From Microbacterium testaceum (GTDB lineage Bacteria; Actinomycetota; Actinomycetes; Actinomycetales; Microbacteriaceae): DNA of 64,000 bases. Under the pieces are notes generated by a model. That model had not been told where the DNA came from. It did not search any database and saw only the letters and a program-made list of their open reading frames with translations. This document shows, piece by piece, positions 61,782 through 64,000 of the stretch; the stretch's first letter is position 1; every line of letters begins with the position of its first letter. Location of the stretch: contig NZ_BJML01000006.1 in NCBI RefSeq assembly GCF_006539145.1, positions 124,001 through 188,000 of the forward strand. The letters run 5' to 3'. Both the position numbers and the translations under genes were made by a program.

Positions 61782-62603
61782 TCAGAGCGAGGTCGCCACG
61801 CTGAACACCGTGATCAGGATCCCCACCGGAACGAGCACGGCAGCCGCGGCGATCCCGATCCCGATCCACACCCAGCGCGACAGGCTGCGCTTCAGCCGGC
61901 GCCCCTCGGGACCGACGGATGCCGACAGCCCCGGCGCCGCGCGATCGTCGCTATACCCGTCGGTCTGGGTCCACGCTTTCCGGCCCACCGTGGCCCGAAT
62001 GCGGGCGAAGCGCTCCCAGACCGCGGGGTCGTGCAGGTCGAAGCCACCCGGGCGGTAGACGATGAGCATGTCGTCGCGCACCTCGACGTCGAGATCGCCT
62101 GTCTCGTCGATCAACAGACCCATGAGGTCGGGCGTGAAGACGTACAGGGCGTCGCGCTCGTACCCTCTCGGTGCGAAGAGATGGAAGTGCGTGTCGAAGT
62201 CGCCCTCGAGCGAGAGTCGCTGCTTGCGCTGCGGTCGGTGCTGGAGCGACGACAGGATGCCGTCGTTGCTCCGCGCATCGAGCACGAAGTGCGGCAGCTG
62301 TCTGGGCAACCGGATCGCCAGGTAGCCGAGGTTGATGCTCTTCACCGGCACGTTCACCGACACGCTCGTCCGAATCGTGACGATCCCGCTCTGGCGGACG
62401 TTCTCGGCCTTCCTCGCCCCGCCGACGATCCGGCCGGCCTCCCACCCCGGCCCGGTGATGCGGTCCTGGACATTGCCCGCCGTGGCGTACTCCCACATGT
62501 CACCCGAGAGCGCGGGAGGCTCCGCGGTGGCCTCGTAGGTCCAGCCATTCGTTGCGGCGAAGGAGGCGAGGTCTTCGATGCGGGCGGGCTCGGGGGTGGT
62601 CAC
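61782..62603 (-). CDS. membrane-anchored hypothetical protein, DUF3137-like
   Basis: A 273-residue protein. The N-terminal 230 residues are a beta-rich cytosolic domain (INLGYLAIRLPRQLPHFVLD and DFDTHFHLFAPRGYERDALYVFTPD), followed by a C-terminal membrane helix (about 246-268). The middle segments resemble proteins that store a phenotype-like HFHLF motif, but I cannot name a characterised member. GTG 62603 follows TAGGGT by 7 nt. A palindrome GTGGTCA-N5-TGACCAC lies just upstream, so it may be regulated. It converges with the glycohydrolase gene. Confidence 0.6.
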   Translation of the reverse strand: MTTPEPARIEDLASFAATNGWTYEATAEPPALSGDMWEYATAGNVQDRITGPGWEAGRIVGGARKAENVRQSGIVTIRTSVSVNVPVKSINLGYLAIRLPRQLPHFVLDARSNDGILSSLQHRPQRKQRLSLEGDFDTHFHLFAPRGYERDALYVFTPDLMGLLIDETGDLDVEVRDDMLIVYRPGGFDLHDPAVWERFARIRATVGRKAWTQTDGYSDDRAAPGLSASVGPEGRRLKRSLSRWVWIGIGIAAAAVLVPVGILITVFSVATSL

Positions 62604-62610
62604 GTGCCCG

Positions 62611-62635
62611 ACCCTAGTGGTCAGTCATTGACCAC
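62611..62635 (-). promoter_or_regulatory. leaderless promoter with operator-like palindrome
   Basis: TAGGGT (62616-62611, minus strand) ends 7 nt before the GTG at 62603. Directly upstream, GTGGTCA (62617-62623) and TGACCAC (62629-62635) form a perfect palindrome in the -10/-35 spacer, suitable for a dimeric repressor. Confidence 0.45.
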
Positions 62636-62751
62636 GGGCCCTTAGCGTGGGGGTGGCGGGGCAACGACCACTTCTGTGCATCGTCCCCGTCCGTCGTGAA
62701 CACCGAAGGCTGCGCAGGGCTACTCCCTCGGTCGCGTTATCGCATCGGAGG

Positions 62752-63207
62752 TCACTGACCGTCGTCTCCGAGCGGCCACGGCTCGTACTGCACGTCGGCG
62801 AACTCCGCGACTTCCGCTCGCAGACGCCTCGCGATCTCCACACCGCCTTCTCGCCAGGCGTCGCGCGCGGACTCGCTCTTCCACCCGTCGACGGGATCGT
62901 ACTGGGCTTCCCACAGCGTGTTCCACTCGCCGAGCGCATCCGTCAGCGCGGTGGAAAGCCCGTACATCGCGGGGGTCGTCGTGTACCCGGCGTCCCAGGT
63001 GGGCGTCGAATCCTCCCAGAGCGGCCAGTCGCGCGAGTAATCCGGAAAGAGACGGACGACACGACGAGCTGGGGGAATGTTCGTCACGGCGCCGAGGCCC
63101 AGCGACCCGCCAGAACGGAAACTGCGGGGGGACGGCACCGCTGAACGTGAACGCGACTCGGATGATCGCTGCTCACCCCGAGCCGTGACGACGGGGAGGT
63201 GCCTCAC
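62752..63207 (-). CDS. hypothetical protein coupled to DUF4279 gene
   Basis: A 151-residue protein. The N-terminal 45 residues are basic and Ser-rich and lack a signal peptide. The rest has many Trp (DWPLWEDSTPTWD; GEWNTLWEAQYDPVDGWKSE) and a helix AWREGGVEIARRLRAEVAEF. No family is recognised. The GTG start overlaps the stop of the DUF4279 gene by 4 nt, so they are co-translated. Function is unknown; pairing with DUF4279 may point to a small toxin-immunity-like unit, but there is no direct evidence. Confidence 0.6.
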   Translation of the reverse strand: MRHLPVVTARGEQRSSESRSRSAVPSPRSFRSGGSLGLGAVTNIPPARRVVRLFPDYSRDWPLWEDSTPTWDAGYTTTPAMYGLSTALTDALGEWNTLWEAQYDPVDGWKSESARDAWREGGVEIARRLRAEVAEFADVQYEPWPLGDDGQ

Positions 63208-63659
63208 GGCCCCTCACCCCTCTCCATGTCCTCCCTGAGGAAGGCCGTGCCATAGACGTGACACCCGAGGACACTCAGTGCGTCGAGCAGGTCGGGCTCG
63301 AGAACAAATCCCCCCTGCGTGCTGTCGGAGTCTCCCGACCACCAGATGACGGTTTCTCCGCCGTCGCGGAGCTCGGCCAGCCGGTCCTTGACGGGCAGCA
63401 CGCGTTCCACCAGCTTCCTCAGGGCTGAGAACCCGGTCTCGTCCTCCCCCTCCGCTTCCGGCGATTTCTCGTGAAGACTCCAGAATGTGCGCTGATACGT
63501 GAGATGTTGCGGCTTGATGTTCCGGCCGGCGCGCCCGGACGGAGTGAGATCGCCGACATCGCCGGTGCTTTCCGGTTCGATCCCCAGCATGTGGCTGATC
63601 TGCGCCACCGTGTACGTGTCGCTGTGCACGCTCAGGGATGCTCGGTTGTTCCGGATCAT
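63204..63659 (-). CDS. DUF4279 domain-containing protein
   Basis: A 151-residue protein with the DUF4279 layout: an N-terminal strand [25 protein letters not shown], a central [11 protein letters not shown] region and a C-terminal [22 protein letters not shown]. Function of the family is unknown; it is often seen near polymorphic-toxin immunity genes. ATG 63659 follows TAACGT by 7 nt. It is the first gene of a two-gene unit with the Trp-rich hypothetical protein. Confidence 0.72.
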   Translation of the reverse strand: MIRNNRASLSVHSDTYTVAQISHMLGIEPESTGDVGDLTPSGRAGRNIKPQHLTYQRTFWSLHEKSPEAEGEDETGFSALRKLVERVLPVKDRLAELRDGGETVIWWSGDSDSTQGGFVLEPDLLDALSVLGCHVYGTAFLREDMERGEGP

Positions 63660-63666
63660 GGGCGCA

Positions 63667-63672
63667 ACGTTA
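63667..63672 (-). promoter_or_regulatory. -10 element, leaderless promoter of DUF4279 gene
   Basis: TAACGT on the minus strand ends 7 nt before ATG 63659. Confidence 0.5.
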
Positions 63673-63835
63673 TCGCGCCGGCCGACTGCGCATTCACCCC
63701 GTCGCCGCCGTCCGCCCGCGAGTCACGGCCCTACGGCTGTCACAGCGGCGGGGCACGTGCGCGAAGCGCGGTACGGACAGGTCGCGGCGTGCGGGGCGGC
63801 CCGGACTAGCTCTGCGCCGCGCCTTCACGGGCGGT

Positions 63836-64000
63836 TCAATTGTTGAAGCGGAACTCCACCACGTCGCCGTCTTGCATGACGTAGTCCTTGCCCTCGAGGC
63901 GTGCCTTGCCCTTCGCGCGGGCCTCGGCGACCGAGCCGAGTTCGACGAGGTCGTCGAACGAGATGACCTCGGCCTTGATGAAGCCCTTCTCGAAGTCGGT
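63836..64000 (-). CDS. ychF: redox-regulated ATPase YchF, C-terminal fragment
   Basis: The last 54 codons of a YchF/OLA1-type Obg-family ATPase. The visible part, [20 protein letters not shown] then [25 protein letters not shown], is the highly conserved C-terminal TGS-like domain. The nucleotide-binding domain lies to the right of the window. YchF binds ribosomes and ATP and is linked to oxidative stress responses. The stop is at 63836-63838; the gap between it and the DUF4279 gene (63660-63835) holds no other gene that I can support. Confidence 0.9.
   Translation of the reverse strand, partial: TDFEKGFIKAEVISFDDLVELGSVAEARAKGKARLEGKDYVMQDGDVVEFRFNN

Noticed and set aside
63660..63835. Possible small plus-strand genes in the gap before ychF
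   Set aside because: The only frames are Arg/Pro-rich, cross the DUF4279 gene and have no promoter or ribosome-binding site.

Overview
The window is chromosomal DNA from a high-GC actinobacterium, most likely a Microbacterium or a close relative in the Microbacteriaceae. The genus is inferred from gene content, base composition, frequent GTG starts and many leaderless promoters. Established synteny knowledge gives further support: fdxA-dapC, dapD/dapE, a DUF3117 gene, an O-methyltransferase, tatB, mrp and a soluble MgtE-like gene lie in an order resembling the Rv1177-Rv1234 region of Mycobacterium tuberculosis. I see no prophage, insertion sequence, CRISPR array, tRNA or rRNA. This is ordinary core chromosome with a few accessory patches.

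Layout. 1-8.3 kb: end of a gamma-glutamyltranspeptidase gene, an alpha/beta hydrolase and stress-type membrane protein pair, the coupled MgtE-like/DUF1003/Mrp operon, TatB, an O-methyltransferase, DUF3117 and a PIG-V-like membrane mannosyltransferase. 8.3-14.3 kb: lysine/diaminopimelate genes dapE, dapD and dapC, with ddaH, citrate synthase and a 7Fe ferredoxin. 14.3-18.5 kb: a DUF6113 membrane protein, the AzlCD branched-chain amino acid exporter with a divergent XRE-cupin regulator, and the GTPase TypA. 18.7-30.6 kb: two complete oligopeptide-type ABC importers in tandem on the minus strand. 30.7-33.4 kb: a CPBP-family membrane protein and an orphan LpqW-like binding lipoprotein. 33.6-38.2 kb: gcvT-gcvH-gcvP behind a tandem glycine riboswitch. 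38.3-40.9 kb: an accessory trio (EspC/WXG-like small protein, WXG-like plus DUF1023 hydrolase, lipoprotein) that looks like a type VII secretion-linked unit. 41-48.9 kb: a MarP-like membrane serine protease, then divergently an NrtR-like regulator, nadA-nadB-nadC, a NifS-type cysteine desulfurase and a glycosyltransferase. 48.9-57.6 kb: an ABC exporter, an MFS pump, a CCGGGSC-tailed micropeptide, a DJ-1/PfpI protein, an SPFH protein with an Fpg/Nei glycosylase, a zinc-ribbon protein and an aldose epimerase. 57.6-64 kb: CsbD, a D,D-carboxypeptidase-like protein, lipoproteins, an ADP-ribosylglycohydrolase, DUF4279 and other small proteins, and the 3' end of ychF.

How the parts work together. 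The nad genes form a de novo NAD unit: NadB and NadA make quinolinate, NadC converts it, the desulfurase probably supplies sulfur for NadA's iron-sulfur cluster, and the NrtR-like protein probably senses pyridine nucleotides. The gcv operon is switched by glycine. The dap genes feed peptidoglycan and lysine. Two structural signals recur across the window. One is a -10 hexamer placed 6-7 nt before the start codon (18 genes, implying leaderless mRNAs). The other is a set of intergenic near-palindromes that differ in sequence but share one architecture.
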